A DNA stretch of 64,000 nt from Deroplatys truncata (taxonomy: Eukaryota > Arthropoda > Insecta > Mantodea > Mantidae), in NCBI GenBank assembly GCA_030765065.1, contig CM060988.1:196104565-196168564 (forward strand), read 5' to 3'. The notes below the pieces were generated by a model. It ran no database searches, was not told the DNA's origin, and worked only from the letters and a program-made list of their open reading frames with translations. The first letter of the stretch is position 1. Each line of letters opens with the position of its first letter. Made by a program: the position numbers and the translations under genes. This document shows, piece after piece, positions 45,531-59,689 of the stretch.

Positions 45531-46724
45531 TAAAGCTAATTACAAAAGTGTGGCATTTTCTTATGGGACATCTGAGTTATTACCAAAAATGGCAGCTCGT
45601 GAAGCTCTTAGTTTTTATACAATATTTGGTAATTCTCCTGTAAAAGTATGAGATATGCCTGTAAATCTCGTCAAGAGTATAATATGTCAGTCTCACCATA
45701 AAACGTACAAGTGTCGAGTGTTCAAAAGGTTAATATCTTGGTAACAGTCAATCTGTTTTTCTTGAGGGAGCAGAGATAATTTCAAAATTACAACTATTTC
45801 TGCTGCTGCAACTGCTTACAATCTGCAAAACCTGATTAGTAGTTATAATGTAATACTGAAAGCTGTTAAGTTATTCACTTTACATAATATTTGTTTTAGC
45901 TATGTCTGATGTTGTGGACTTTGGGTGATAACCCATGCCTTAACCTCTCTTTGCAGGTAGGGGCAGCATTGAGAGAATAGTGCCAGTATTATAATGCTAC
46001 ATCTGAAAATGTTAGTGACCCCACCTACATTGTATGTGCCACTACTAATCCGGCCACTCTGTCTACTCTCTTGTTAAAGGAAGCCATGTATGTGCTTTAG
46101 ACAAGCTACTGGCAGAAGTGCTAAAATCCTCATTTGCCCCAATCTATACCTGTAATTCCAGCTCAGTTTTAAATGAGTTCCTCCTTCATAAGATTATTAT
46201 TTCTCTTCATTTATCAGAGGTTTAATAACTGTGTCTACTATCTAGAATACACAAATTTGATAGCTCTTGTTTCTGCAACAAATTGGGATTCAGCAAAAGA
46301 AATGCAAAGAAGAGTTTGGCACTGATGCTAGGAATGAATCATCACATAACCAATTACTCATTGTGAATATCAAGATTCAGTATTCTTATCATATAATGGT
46401 AAGGAACTTAATTCCTGATAAGGGAACATGGCCATGGCCACCAATATTTTGTTATTTTATATTGTGTGTATTCTTGTATGAATGGGTTTTCAAGGTACAG
46501 TCACCTTAGATTAATTGTACATGATAATAGTATTTTCAGATTTAATTGTCTTCTTCTGGAACTGTATTTCTGAATCATTTTTAACATTTTGAGAGGTATT
46601 CGTATACCTCATATAATCCCTGAAAGGTTTTATAGTGATTTTCTAAATTCTTTCCAATTCTTTACAATTTTGAAACTACAAAAATATTTTCTTATATAAG
46701 AAGTAACTAAGAAAAGCGTTGGTA
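45531..46724 (+). other. Intron 2 of copy 2, first part
   Basis: Non-coding counterpart of 10246-11439. Confidence 0.55.
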
Positions 46725-47429
46725 TGAGGTCATTCATTAAATTCCAGGACTATGTCTGCTGTGACCGAACAGATCACATGATTGACATGCATATGCAGCA
46801 GCACTGACAAGTAATAAGCTTGAAGACAAGCTACACAAAGTTTCAAAGTCATTGTTACCAGTGTTACATAAGTTTGAACTGGTACTTGCTTACTCACCCT
46901 GATGAAGTCATAATGGACTCAAAACTGGGACAGAGAGAATACATCAAATTCTGTGTGAATATCGCAAAATTGCCAACCAAAACCCATAGACCGTTGAAAC
47001 AAGTTTACAGGAATAAAGCAATGAGTCGGATGAGATGTTTTAAGGGGTATTCACATTTCACAAATGTCAGAACGTTGCTTGAGGACAACCAAAGGCATAT
47101 CATGGGGTTTTTGATTTTTTTTTCCTCCACATTTGCGGGATTGTGTACTATGAATTTCTGTGGTTAAAACGGTTTTTCTTTCCCAATTTGAAGTTTAAAT
47201 TAAAAGGTCGTTTTGGCATGATGGATGAGATCCAATGCAAATTACAGAAGATGCTTAATGTCCTTAAACAATTACACTTCCAGGGTGCATTCCAAAAATG
47301 GCAGAGGTGCTGGTATCAGTGCATAACGGCACAAGGGGACTACTTTGAACGGGATGGCAGGCAAATTTAAATCAGGTAATTTTATTTCCATTTACGGGAC
47401 CACTCTTGGAATTTAATGATTGCACCTCA
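46725..47429 (+). mobile_element. Mariner-like deletion derivative (type 2), unit 2 copy
   Basis: Counterpart of 11440-12144, also 705 bp with TA flanks and the same core deletion, so the deletion predates the unit duplication. Confidence 0.85.
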
Positions 47430-49249
47430 TAAAATGTTTGTTGGCAATATGCTGAAATAGGACTAATAACACTAACAGTATAACAGCTTAGAACAATGAC
47501 TGTACTCCATGGACAGGAATGCCACAGTTGTAAAATGTCTGTTGGCAAATGGGTAGACTAGAACTAATTGCGTTAAAATTTAACAACAGAGCAGACTGTA
47601 CTTCACAGTTATTAAATGTCCCAATTTACAGAACTAATATTATTAACAGTTTACAACAATAATTGTACAGTATGCACAGATACATCACAGTTATAAAGCT
47701 TCTTTCGGCAAAATAAATTTGGAAATTCACATCAAGCAGCATGCTTAATTTGGCATCATTGTGCAGTTTTAACTTGTGCTATGTTTTATGTTTAGCTATA
47801 CCTTATTCTAGCAGGTCATAAAGCTTTGAACCATCATCGCAATAGCTTTAAAGATAAAGGCATATAACAATTGGCCCTTATTAAGATGAGAATGTACGGC
47901 ATTTTAATGCCATCTGCACGGCACAAAGACGATCCGATAGCATTGCACTAGGGTCTCTGTGACACATGACAGAGTGGGTGGTTACAGAGATGCAACCTAG
48001 AAGACTAACTGTCCATAATATATCGTTCTAAGAGTTATCCACTAACCAGATCCATCACTATATCATCAAGGAGTTAAAGCAACACAAAATAAATGTTGGA
48101 AAAAAATTAACAGTATCTCTGAGAGTTTGAAAATCCGTCTCCATTAGTTAAAAAGAAAGAATTGTTTTTCTTTTCCCTTAAGAATCCTTATCATTAATAA
48201 AGAGCACAAAGCTAATAAGACTTGTACCACAAAGGACTAACTGTTTTTCTGATAAAGTTAGTAGGATATTGATCCTCTTCTCACCTGCTTTTTTTTAGCA
48301 TCATTACACAATAATAGTGTAGTGTGTTAACAATATGTACACACATTCTTTGTTTACACAGTGAAATGTACAGTATGTAACTCAATTGTTTGTTACAAAA
48401 ATATGAAGGTATTCTTTTTAATTTTCTTTATATCCCTAAAATGTATGTGAACATCACTATGCACTAAATGTCAATCCTAAGCTGAAAGTACTGGCAGAAA
48501 GACCTTTTCAACCAGTGATTTATGTGTATCAACGTCTCAAGGATTGATCAGTGCGTTGCATTGGGCCTAGTTTACTGTTTATATCCTTTTATCCATTGTG
48601 CAGCTATGGCACCAGGTCTACTGTAGTGAAATTGCAAAGTAGTTCTGAGGAAAATCTATTTTGTCTTCCTTTATTATTCAAGCAAAAATGTCGCTAGAAA
48701 TCAATGTTTTTAGAGATAGTGCATCTTGATTCAAATAAACTCATTTAGTGAATGATTGTTTTGGTGATATTCATTTCAATCAGAAACTGATTTTTCTCGA
48801 TTTAAGTAATTTCAATGCATCAAATGGTTGTCTTGAATTCAGTATTTATAGCTATTATGGGGGAAATGCACATTAGGATCCTAGAACTGTCCTAGATGGA
48901 CTTCGAATTTAGTTATCATCTTAAGGATGTATACAAACTGTTGCCTTATAGTCACATGTCAAACATATGGTGAGCTACATGATGCTGATAAAAAATCTGG
49001 CACAACTGAATCCACTGCCTCTGTCTGAGAAATTTAAACTTATCAGCATCAAATAATGGGAATTGATACAACTCTATGAATAAATAAACAGTTAATTTAT
49101 ACAGCATTCAAAAGTATAACCTGGGATAAATTTTAAGAAAACTACTTTCCTTTTGTTAACAGCGCACCAATATCCTCTTAGACCTATTAGTGTAGCCTGG
49201 CCAACTACATTTTTCAAGTTAGTGATGATATTTCTTATAATTGTTGCAG
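47430..49249 (+). other. Intron 2 of copy 2, last part
   Basis: Non-coding; ends in acceptor ATAATTGTTGCAG at 49249. Confidence 0.55.
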
Positions 49250-50501
49250 GTTAACTGTAGATACAACTTGTCCTGAAACTTCTGGAGTAGAAGCTATGGA
49301 ACCATTTGAAATAGACAAAAATGTTTACACTCAAAGATGTACGAAGAAGCTTGAGGAGAATGGTGAAACTGATATTTCAGTATTACATTCAAAAAAGCAT
49401 TCTCTGGTTAAACATACAGACTTAGCGCATGAACTTTCTGGAAAGATATTTTCTGCCAAATCAGCATTGCATTTGCCTGACTTGATTCATGCAGAAAACA
49501 AAGTATATAACTGTAACGTTTGCCAGTTGAGTTTCACTCAACAAGAAATGCTGAAAAGACACAGGTTAGTTCATGACGGTAAAAAGTCACACAAATGTAA
49601 TGTTTGCAATAAGGCCTTCACTCGGCTATGGGGTTTGAAATCACACACTTTGATTCATGAGGGTAAAAGGCCCCACAAATGTAATGTTTGCAATAAGACC
49701 TTTATCCAGTTAGCAGGTTTGAAAACACACAGTTTGATCCATGAGGGCAAAAAGCCACACAAATGTAATGTTTGCAGTAAGGCATTTACTCAGCTAGCAC
49801 ATTTGAAAACACACAGTTTGATTCACGAGGGCAAAAAGCCATACAAATGTAATGTTTGCAATAAAAGTTTTACACGTTTATCAGATCTGAAGCAACACAG
49901 TTTGATTCATGAGAGTGAAAAGCCACACAAATGTAATGTTTGCAATAAGACCTTTACTTCTATATGGAAATTAAAAGCACACAATATAATTCATGAGAGT
50001 AAAAAGCCGCACAAATGTAATGTTTGCCATAAGAGTTTCAAACGGCTATGCAATTTGAAATCACACAGTTTGATTCATGACGGTAAAAAGCCACATAAAT
50101 GTGATATTTGCAATAAGGCCTTTATTCGGCTATCAGATTTGAAATTACACATTTTGATTCATGAGGGCAAAAAGCCACACAAATGTAATGCTTGCAATAA
50201 AAGTTTTACTTGTTTATCATATATGAAAGCTCACAGGTTGATTCATGAGGGTAAAAAGCCACACAAATGTAATGTATGCAGTAAGGGATTTATACAGCTA
50301 GGGAAGTTGAAAACACACAGTTTGATTCACAAGGGCATAAAGCCACACAAATGTAATGTTTGCCATAAGTGTTTCAATCTGCCATGGAACTTGAAGATAC
50401 ACCTTTTGATTCATGAGAATAAAAAGCCACACAAATGTAATGTTTGCAATAAGACCTTTACTCAGCTAGCACATTTGAAAAGACACAGTTTTATTCATTA
50501 A
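49250..50501 (+). CDS. Zinc-finger gene copy 2, exon 3: twelve C2H2 fingers
   Basis: Joined in frame to exon 2; spliced protein 726 residues. It lacks the two fingers corresponding to copy-1 fingers 4-5. It stops at TAA (50499-50501) right after the finger matching copy-1 finger 14, where copy 1 reads HEIKKPHKC. A thirteenth, otherwise good finger follows the stop (50502-50585). Finger format C-x2-C-x12-H-x3-H and linkers are as in copy 1. Against copy 1, eleven changes hit helix positions -1, 2, 3 or 6 and only about seven hit the rest of the fingers. Role and target are unknown. Confidence 0.9.
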
Positions 50502-51115
50502 ATTAAAAAGCCACACAAATGTATGATTTGCAATAAGAACTTTATTCAGCTAAAGAATTTGAAAAAACACAGCTTGATTCATGATACAGTCATCCTCCAT
50601 GGTCTGGTGGTAGCATGCTGGCCTCTAGTTCCCAAGGTAATGTGTTCAAACTTGGCAGAGGGCAATCAATTTTTTGGGTACCATTAAGAGATTCTTGAGG
50701 GCAAAAAGCCACCATATGTAATGTTTGCAATAAAAGCTTTACTCATTTATCATATATGAAAGAAAATTGGTTGATTCATGAGGGTAAAAAGCCGCACAAA
50801 TGTAATGTTTGCAGTAAGGGATTTACACAGCTAGGGAGGTTGAAAAAACAGTTTGATTCACAAGGGCATAATGGTACACAAATGTAATATTTGCCATAAG
50901 TGTTTCATTCTGCCATGGAATCTGAAGACACACCTTTTAATTCATGAGAATAAAAAGCCAGAAAAATATAAATTTTGCAATAAGACCTTTACTGAGCTAG
51001 GACATTTGAAAAGACAGAGTTTTATTAATGAACGTAAAAAACCACACAAATGTATGATTTGCAATAAGAACTTTATTCAGCTAAAGAATTTGAAAAAAAA
51101 AACAGCTTAATTCAT
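50502..51115 (+). pseudogene. Dead fingers and partial SINE after copy 2
   Basis: One finger past the stop, the partial SINE (about 50594-50685), then about five decayed fingers including HKCNICHKCFILPWNLKTH (50880-50940) and KPHKCMICNKNFIQLKNLKK (to 51100). Counterpart of 15400-16015. Confidence 0.8.
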
Positions 51116-51125
51116 GATACAGTCA

Positions 51126-51395
51126 TCCTTCATGGTCTAGTGGTAGCATGCTAGCCTCTAGTTCCCAAGGTCATGTGTTCAAACCTGGCAGAGGGCAATG
51201 AATGTTTTGGCTTCCATCAAAAGGGAAATAAAGCTGCCTGGTCCCTTGTCTTTGATTTATGGCACATAAGGGAACCTGCAGTCTGATAAAGTTGTCTAAT
51301 CAAAATTTACATTTTTTCATGCCTAATATAGAATGGGATTCTAAGAAACATAGCAGTTAAAGAGCACCCATAAATAAAAATTCGGTTTAACTGAC
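51126..51395 (+). mobile_element. Full-length SINE family 1, unit 2 copy
   Basis: Counterpart of 16021-16285. Confidence 0.85.
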
Positions 51396-51404
51396 CTTTT
51401 TTAT

Positions 51405-51945
51405 TTTAGATAGCAAAAAGCCGCACAAATGTAATGTTTGCCATAAGAGCTTTATTCAGCTATGATACTTATTTGAAAGCACACAGTTGATTCAGAGAAT
51501 GAAAAGTCACATGGTTGTAAAATTTGCAGTAAGGGTTTTACACAGCTAGAGAAGTTGAAGAGTCAGTTTGATTCATGAGGGCAAAAAGCCGCACTAATGT
51601 AATGTTTGCAAGTTGAAACTTTACTCAGAAAGGGAATCTGAAAATGCACAATTTGATTTATGGGGTAAAAAGAGATACAAATTTAATGTTTGCAATAAGA
51701 ACTTTACTCATCAATGTAATTTGAAATCACAAAGTTTGATTCATGAGGCTAAAAAGCCACGAAGATATAATAGTTAAATATGAGGTTTACTTGGCTATCA
51801 ATCTGAAACTACACAGTTTAATTCATCAAGGTAAAGACACTGTGATATCTGGGGGTAAATATTCTCAAAAGTATGTTTGGAAAAGCAACTTTACATATAA
51901 AAACACACAGTGACTTAGTGTTTGCATTTAGAGCTTTGCTCATCT
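51405..51945 (+). pseudogene. Shortened tail of decayed fingers
   Basis: Counterpart of 16305-17560 with about 750 bp missing: at 51833 ATCAAGGTAAAGACAC joins sequence matching copy-1 positions near 16730 and 17480. Confidence 0.8.
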
Positions 51946-53539
51946 ATCAAATTTAAAACAATACTATTTGATTGATGAGAGCACAAAACAACAGGAGTGC
52001 AATATTTGCAAGAGCTGAAATCTACCATCAAATTTAATAAGATAAATTTGAGTAAAGAGTCCAAAGGCCACATGAATGGAACAGTTTATTGAACAGTTAT
52101 ACTCTGCTTTAAAATCTAGAAAGACAGCTTGATTTATGCGCATAGAAAACATAATTTTATGCTTTCAGGGACATGTTTTAGCCAGGTATTAAATTTAACC
52201 ATGCATAATATAATTTATAGAAATATATAAATAAAAAATTTTACTGACTTCATAATTTTTGCTTATTTGGGGTAAGCAAAAATGTTAATTTAAAAGCATA
52301 AGGCAGAAATAAACACTCAATTGTGATGTTCTATAGAAGATGTTAAATGCTTTTGATTTATGAAACAGCCTAATTTGACTAAGGATAGAAGAATGATATC
52401 CATATACAAAGTTTGCAAGAAGTGTTGAACTAGTTATCTTCTTTGAAAAGGCATAACTGCATCCAAGATGTGAGAAAGGAGCACATGGTTGAAATCTATG
52501 AGATATTAGTATACTGATACTGAGTAACTTAATTCTTAAATTATACAACTGTAAATCCAGAATATATTGTCCATCAGAACTGTAAACTGCATGTGATTAA
52601 TGGGTTAAAATCTATAGTACTTAAAAGAACTCTGCACTAAGAGATATTCCTCCATGATACATATAAGGTTACAATATGTGTTTAATTCAGCTTGTTGTAT
52701 AAAACTAGTACAAATAAATGTGTTAAAATTTTAAGTGGTTATAAATGAAGTAAATACACCTCAGAAACAACATTATTGATAGCCAGTTAATAAAGTTACC
52801 AATCCATGAGAACAATCATACCTGCTGTAGTCAACTTCTACATCAAGGCAGTGTCATTAGTTCACATGTTCAGTGTCTGTGAATTAAGAGTACTATATTC
52901 TGAAACCCCAAAATGAGGACACTCTCGACAGGATTGATCAACATGCTCTGGGCACTGCGGAATGAATCATTATTAATTCAATTCAGTCAAATTGCTGTGT
53001 TACATAAGTAACAAACAAAATAAAAATATTACAACACTGCAGATACCTTCATTACTTTAAAGCCTATGTCCCATGCATATTTCTCACTTGACTGAAACAT
53101 TTTTAACATTTGATTTTGTTGACACAAATATGTAACATAGTTTTTGCAATTCAAATGTCTAAAATTAAATTTTACCATTGCAATCCCTTGTACAAAGTCA
53201 ACTGTCAGTCTATTTCTCTCCTTTGTCCACTGTATGTGTATTAAGGAAAACTGCCTCTCTGAAGCATTTCTTCTGCCTTAGTTCAGATTTTCCATCATAT
53301 GCAGCTCTGAAGCTTTTTATATTTGAAAATTAATCAAAAGACTTTTCATCAATATCTGTCTTTTTATGTAACAAAAATCTGATAAGATTCATCTACATAA
53401 TTCTACAAAATCAAGCTACTTAAAACATGAAAATTCACTAAACAGTTCCATTCATCATAGAGGATACCAACATTGCACCTAAAATATTTAACCTTAGATC
53501 CATAACCATTTTCCATCTGAACCAACTTTACCTTCACCC
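51946..53539. other. Intergenic, no gene recognised
   Basis: Counterpart of 17561-19129. Confidence 0.5.
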
Positions 53540-54480
53540 TCAAAAGCATAAATTATCACATCTGAAGAACATCACAGAAGGTATTTGGAATATTCATCCA
53601 TCGATAAGAGAATTTTCTTCCTTTTCTAAGTCGGTGAAATAATTTATTAAAAACATCAACTAAAGACTGGAATATCTCACTCATAGGATCCATAAACAGT
53701 TCTTGAGGATTGCCACAAGTTCGTTTTGAGACAGGAAACAACTCCTTAAGTCTCTGAACAGCTGGAAAAACTGAATAACCATCATATCTTGCCATGACTG
53801 AAAAGTTGTTACAGTATTTCAACGAAGTCACAAAATTTCTTTAGAGTTTCCACATGGACAGCACATATTAATTGTTTATTATTAAACCTTGGAAGTCAAT
53901 TTCAAGGAGATAGGTTCCATGCTGAATGTGGTTAAGGACATCCCACTGCAACCAACATCATGTTAAACATCCTCTCGAGGATAGCAAACATTGCCATCAC
54001 CTCTTTTAACACCACCTAACATTGTGTTACAAATATCACCACCAAATGCCACACATTTATTCTTAATTTTCAACTCATTTGTGTGTCAATGCTGTAAGTT
54101 GAAATAGTTCTGCAGTTTCACTTGTCCTACTTTCAATATTAAGAAACTTAATTTGCAGTCCTCCATTCCTGTAGTCAAAGTAATGAACTATAATAAGGAA
54201 CATTTTAATATCCCCATGATTCCTAGCATCTATCGAGCCACCCTCAAAATGAATGCACCAGATTTTTGTATTTATTCTACTGAATGAGGTACTAGAACTG
54301 AATTTACAATCACTTCACTTCTGGTATATACACAAGAATTTTTTTATGATATAGCTGAGTCAGAAAAAATGTTTCTCAATAGTCCACGGTACAATCAATA
54401 GTTTTATAACTGCTGTGATGTGGCGTATGATAAGTAAGAATGCCTTCAGCAGCCCTTGTATTGAGTTTCATGAAACATTA
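53540..54480 (-). pseudogene. hAT transposase relic (central part), unit 2 copy
   Basis: A 91-residue open minus-strand piece (53831-53556) includes ARYDGYSVFPAVQRLKELFP and CGNPQELFMDPM. The NKCVAFGGDICNTMLGGVKR box is near 54020-54080. Counterpart of 19130-20090, in slightly better shape but still broken. Confidence 0.65.
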
Positions 54481-55694
54481 GTCACCCCTAACACACATCC
54501 TATGTATCTCAGTTTTCAAGTAAAGCTCCAGGTCGCTGATACCATGATATGATTGTTCAGGTATAAAAATCTTAACTTATAAAACAAAACAATGTTTCTG
54601 TCCATATATGCTGAAAACTGAGAAACTGTTGTTACAACTTACCTAATAAGATTATTTATTTAGTGAGGAATATGTTAATTAATGAAGATGAACCTGGATG
54701 AATACACTAGTTTGCTTTAGTCCAACAAAAAAATGTGTATCCACAAACGTAAAACATTAGGTGAAAATTGGTAGGAAGGAGAACTATTGTAACATGTCTA
54801 AGCTAAAAGGATTGATATATCAATTTTAGGTTTTACTAGCATAACAGATAAATTGTAAGAAAATAATGAATGAATCGATTCAGTAATCGATAAAAAATAA
54901 TATAAATTGTTGACAATAGATGGTAGCAAAGATCTTAATGCACAAATGTGGACATTAGCAGAAATAGTCAAAATGTACATTGACACATCATTAAACATTG
55001 AAAATACAGACATGTCCACATGAATGCAGATGTATGGTAAACCAATTGTGATTGTAATACTGTTTTGAATCAAAATGTTATTAAAAATGTGAGTTTTACT
55101 TCCAAAGAGTTTCTTTACCACTGACAGTCTTCCTTTTTTACATCGTTAATCTTTGATGTCAAAGGATTGGCAGGCAAGTAGGCTATCTAGAAGCTGTTAA
55201 TTACCAAGGATAAGGAAAAAGATGTCTTAAAACTTATGAAGCATTTTATAAAGGCACAGTTTAAGGTTATCATTAGGTTTCCAGTTTTGTATTACTGGTG
55301 CTTCTGTTTTTTTTTATATTCTGATAAGTCTTGATTGTTATTATTTTATACTCATGTTTATCACACTGATAAGGAACAATGTGATACTAAATAATTTTAA
55401 TGTAACATGAACAATAAAGGTACCCTCTTTACACTATATGTAAAAACAATAGGAGACAAGAAAAAAATACATCTTGTATGGTATATTAACAAACTTTTGT
55501 CCTCCATTATTGGTTTTATAAATGGAAATTTTGGGAGTGACAAATATGTGCTTAAAATCATAGTATAAGTGTTAAAATTATTTGGTTCATATAATTAGTA
55601 TTTCAGTTTGATAATAAAAAATGCATTTCATGAAAAGTTACCTTATTTTCATTTATCAACTTATGAAAAAAATCTGATGTGTTACACTCACATG
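54481..55694. other. Intergenic, no gene recognised
   Basis: Counterpart of 20091-21250; the minus-strand open stretch 55121-54798 is not kept in unit 1. Confidence 0.5.
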
Positions 55695-56566
55695 ACTTTC
55701 TCTACTCTTGTACAAACTATTTTTACACACTTATTCTCCATCTACTTCATGTTAATCGAGATAAACATTTGCAGACTCTTATCTTATCGCTAATTTTCTT
55801 GTAGATGTAAGTGGAATGTATATTTACAAGGGCAATATAGAAATACAGTAGCCTTTAAGCATAGACATATCTCTTAATAGCTGGTTGCTAGGTGCAGCAC
55901 CATTCCCTTTGCCACAGATTAATACTCTTTGCATATCCAAGACAAAAAAATGAATAACAAATTCCCTTTTAAGAAAATAAATATTGAAAAATTTAAGAGA
56001 ATAACAAGCAATATCTCGAAAATGGTTCACTCAACAAAAAAAATGTAAATGACATAAATTGTGTATTTTAATGCGATGTACATTTTTTGTGTAGTAAAAT
56101 TTTGTCTATCTCTTATGGTTTACTGGTTATGCAAAAGTCGTTCACAATGAAGAATACTTTTGGAGACATTCCCAGAAAATTCAAGATATACGTTTTATTT
56201 GTCATGAAAATATCTTAAACATATGCTATTTTAATTGAAATCGTTAGAGCCGTTTTTGAGAAAATTAAAATTTTCGAAAAATCTTCCATGTAAAGGGTAT
56301 CTTGGGATGGGGGGATTTTCTTGAAAACCTTTGTGTCGCATCTCTGGAAGAGATTGAACCTAAATACCAAGTTTGGTGTTTATCCGACTGTTCGTTTCTG
56401 AGTTATGCTGATCACAGACACACAGATACACACACAGATATGTTTCTAAAAATGCTTGTTTTGAATTCAGGGGATCTCAAAACATATATTTCCGGTAAAA
56501 TCTCGGTATCGAATTTTTGAGTGGAATACAATACTTCCCCTACTTACTATACGTAGTAGAGAAAGT
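55695..56566. mobile_element. Unit-2-specific 870-bp insertion with 12-bp inverted ends
   Basis: Begins ACTTTCTCTACT (55695) and ends with its exact inverted complement AGTAGAGAAAGT (to 56566). Unit 1 lacks it: near 21250 it reads AAAAAAATGTGTTTCAACTG. No coding frame is convincing. The inner part carries ACAGACACACAGATACACAC. Diverged relatives sit in all four A/B blocks. Confidence 0.7.
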
Positions 56567-57855
56567 AAATTTGCGTTTCAACTGCTTATTTCATTTCTTC
56601 AAAAACCAAGTCTTTTTTGAACAGTAGTAGAATTGGATGAAAGTCTCAAACAAATTATGCAAAGTATATGGAAAACCATTTAGCGCAGATAGCAAGCTCT
56701 CCTTTTCTTTTCTGGTTGACCAATGACAAGACTGTACTGCAATTACAGAGTGGTATACAATGGACAAAACCTTTAGTATGTAGAAGGTTCTGACTACACA
56801 TGGCAGTAAGGTCTTAACAGAGTCTGATGTAAAATGGTAGAGGTATCATTCTATTCAATTCCTGTACCAAGAATGAAGTTGGTACAAGTAATCTGTTTCT
56901 TTGCCGTCACTGTTAGATTTCCCAGATAAATATTTGGTAGACCTTCATTTAATATAGTGATGCAGAGCTAGAATGACTCTACAGAATTGCAGTTTCAAGT
57001 AATTGAGAACAATATTACTATTCAGACACATCTTCTTAAGCAGGCATCGAAATGTTACAGATGAAAGAGTGTAATAAATACAATATTTTAGAATTTAGGA
57101 TAGTGAGTTTTGTATGCACTTCAAGGATTATGCTGAATAAAATTATCCTCACTGTTTTATTCTGTTTAAAACAAGATTTTAATTTGTCAGCAAGGTGAAG
57201 TTTCACAGTAGCAGAGTAGTTTAATGCACTCTTGGGTTTAACACACGCTAAACAGTGGCATAGCTAGGTTCTCAGAAGCTGATGCTAAAGATTCCAAACA
57301 TGTGTATAGTAGTTTTAAAACTAATTCATATAGGCATTAAATTATAAATTACATTTAACCATATTATGCATTAAGATGTAACAGTTATTTTTGAGTAACT
57401 ATTAGCTGTAACTACATTCCAATATGAACAATGTTGTTTGAACTTAGCGGCCCACACATAGTTTGCTACTAAACAGCATTAATTGTTTATTCATACCCAT
57501 CTACCTGTGAAGAACACCTACAGTTGCATCTTAATGCAGCACATACAATTTTGCTGCCTGAGTACTGATTGACCTGTCATCTGTGGCCTGTGATGTATAT
57601 TATTCAAAATGATAAGCATCAAGTTGAAGTAATTATTTGCCGATAAGTGATACTAATGCAGTGACATGCAGTAAATAACATCCAGGTTCAGAAACCATCT
57701 CATTACTTTAGTAACCATTAATGCAATACTAGTTGTTATTGTTAGTTTGTTAACCGTTATTGGTTACCTAGTCACTTTGGTAGCCATTACATCAAGGAAA
57801 AATTACAAAATAACCGTGTTATTTTCTGCCCTTCTCTATTATGTATGCATTATTG
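56567..57855. repeat. Linker, unit 2 copy
   Basis: Counterpart of 21260-22562. Confidence 0.75.
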
Positions 57856-58095
57856 TTGGTTTTACAAATTTGAAGAACAGTGATTGCAATAATGAGATGT
57901 GAATTGCTTGATTTAGCTTGTCTAAAATATTTTTGTTTTACAAATTTGAAGAACATTGATATCCAATGAGATGTGAATTGCTTGATTTAGCTTGTCTAAA
58001 ATGTTTGGTTTTTCAAATTCGAAGAACATTGATATCCAATAATGAGATGTGAATTGCTTGATTTAGCTGCGTATTTGTCTAAAATGTTACACTGC
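57856..58095 (+). repeat. Minisatellite, three units of about 76 bp
   Basis: Same unit as 22563-23622. The first and last units match the first and last of the long array; the middle unit has a 4-bp deletion (ATATCCAATGAGATG). Confidence 0.95.
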
Positions 58096-58589
58096 CTTAT
58101 CATTACAATAAGATCAACACGATCAGAAAATGTGCTATTTTGGACCTTGGGTCTTGTATAATTAAAATAACAAAATGTAGATCTTGTTCTAGGTTCACTT
58201 TACTAATTAGTTCACACTGTCCCTTAGTTGGCACTTTATGGCTATGCTGTTGATCCTCAAGAGCAGCCAAAGTTTGAGGGAAATCACAGTGAGTATTTTA
58301 ACTAGTATGCCTCTTAAACTAAAAAAGAAAGGAAGAGATGAGTATGAGCTGAGCGGAGGTTGTAGCAAGTTGTAGTAATTGACGTATTCCTCTGGTTTTG
58401 AGATTTATTCAAGGTTAGGTGTAAGATCATGTTTTTGTGTGTGTATATATGAATTGGTTTTAAATAATGGGTATGATATCAGAAATTGCACTGTAAATGA
58501 GATGAGAGGGAAATTTAGCCTCTCACCTAAATCTTCAGCTAAATGATGACGCATACAGTGAAATTTATATTGCACGTATTAAAAAAAAA
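58096..58589. other. Linker, right part, unit 2 copy
   Basis: Counterpart of 23623-24114. About 650 bp of the start of block B (24125-24770) is missing at the junction near 58590. Confidence 0.6.
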
Positions 58590-59310
58590 CAAGTACATAC
58601 TACAAGTAGTACATATATCAGGATAGGCAGAAGTCAAGTAACCATGTTCAGTCAACTGTAGATTAAGCTGTTTCACATCAGTTATATATTTAATGTTGGA
58701 TCTGAAGGACTTTGTAACTAATAATACCTGTGGTGTAAATAAGGGTGTTATGTTGTCAGTAAAGGTTTCCACAAACTTTTAAGTTTCTTTTTCCAGTTGA
58801 TCATCGTTACAAGAAGTTAAAAAGAAGGGTTAAATTACCCTGTATGTGTGTAATACTAACTGAATGCCCTTGAGCCAATTGTCAAGTTGTGAGCATATAG
58901 TATTCGTCATGGAATAATATATTGTCACCTTTAAACTTGATGTTGGTTCAGTGAGTCTTTGATCTTCACAAAACTCATCAAAGTGACATTTCAACTTAGT
59001 GAGTTTCTTGTTTAAAAACTGAAGCTATTTTCAGCAGATTTGGCTCCTCTTATAATAACAAATGGAAAGATCCTCAAAGGTCTTTTATTTGTGAACGAGC
59101 ATTACCCAAAAGGTTACACAGAATCACAATGAGTAAAACTTTTGAAGAAGGATCTCACTGCTTTCTTTAGATACTAACAGCTTCATTTCTTTCCTTCTGT
59201 GTTTTGTTATTTTGTTGCTCAGAAAGTCTTTATGTAGCAGCATTATATCTTCCGATACAGCAAATGGCATCAAGTGTCTTCAGATTAATAACTGTAAGAA
59301 GTTATAAAAG
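58590..59310 (-). pseudogene. hAT transposase relic, block B'
   Basis: The minus-strand piece ITPLFTPQVLLVTKSFRSN, then TDVKQLNLQLTEHGYLTSAY and PDICTTCSMYL, is the most continuous hATC-like stretch of the four relics. Confidence 0.6.
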
Positions 59311-59689
59311 TGCTATCAATTTAGTAAACTAGTTTGTATACTCCAGAATAACCTCAACACCTTAATAATAAAAGAATCACAATTTTCTTAATAATGTGCA
59401 CTTCAAGTATTTGCTAAAAAAAGATGAAAATCAGCCACTGTTTTACAATGTAATGGCTTTGTTTCCATCTTCAATAAGAGGAAATGATTGTAAGCCTTAA
59501 AATGACTTGACTTGCATGTTTTCAAAGGTTCCTCTTAGATTCAACATTACCTTTCAATGGTATAACTTACAGGTGTAAAAGTGAATATTACATAAACTAA
59601 ATCTTAAGTGATGAACAATTCAGTGGAAATGAAGTGGACTTGGTAAGCTGTTCACAGAGTGTATGTAAAAATATATAAAGCAGTCAGAA

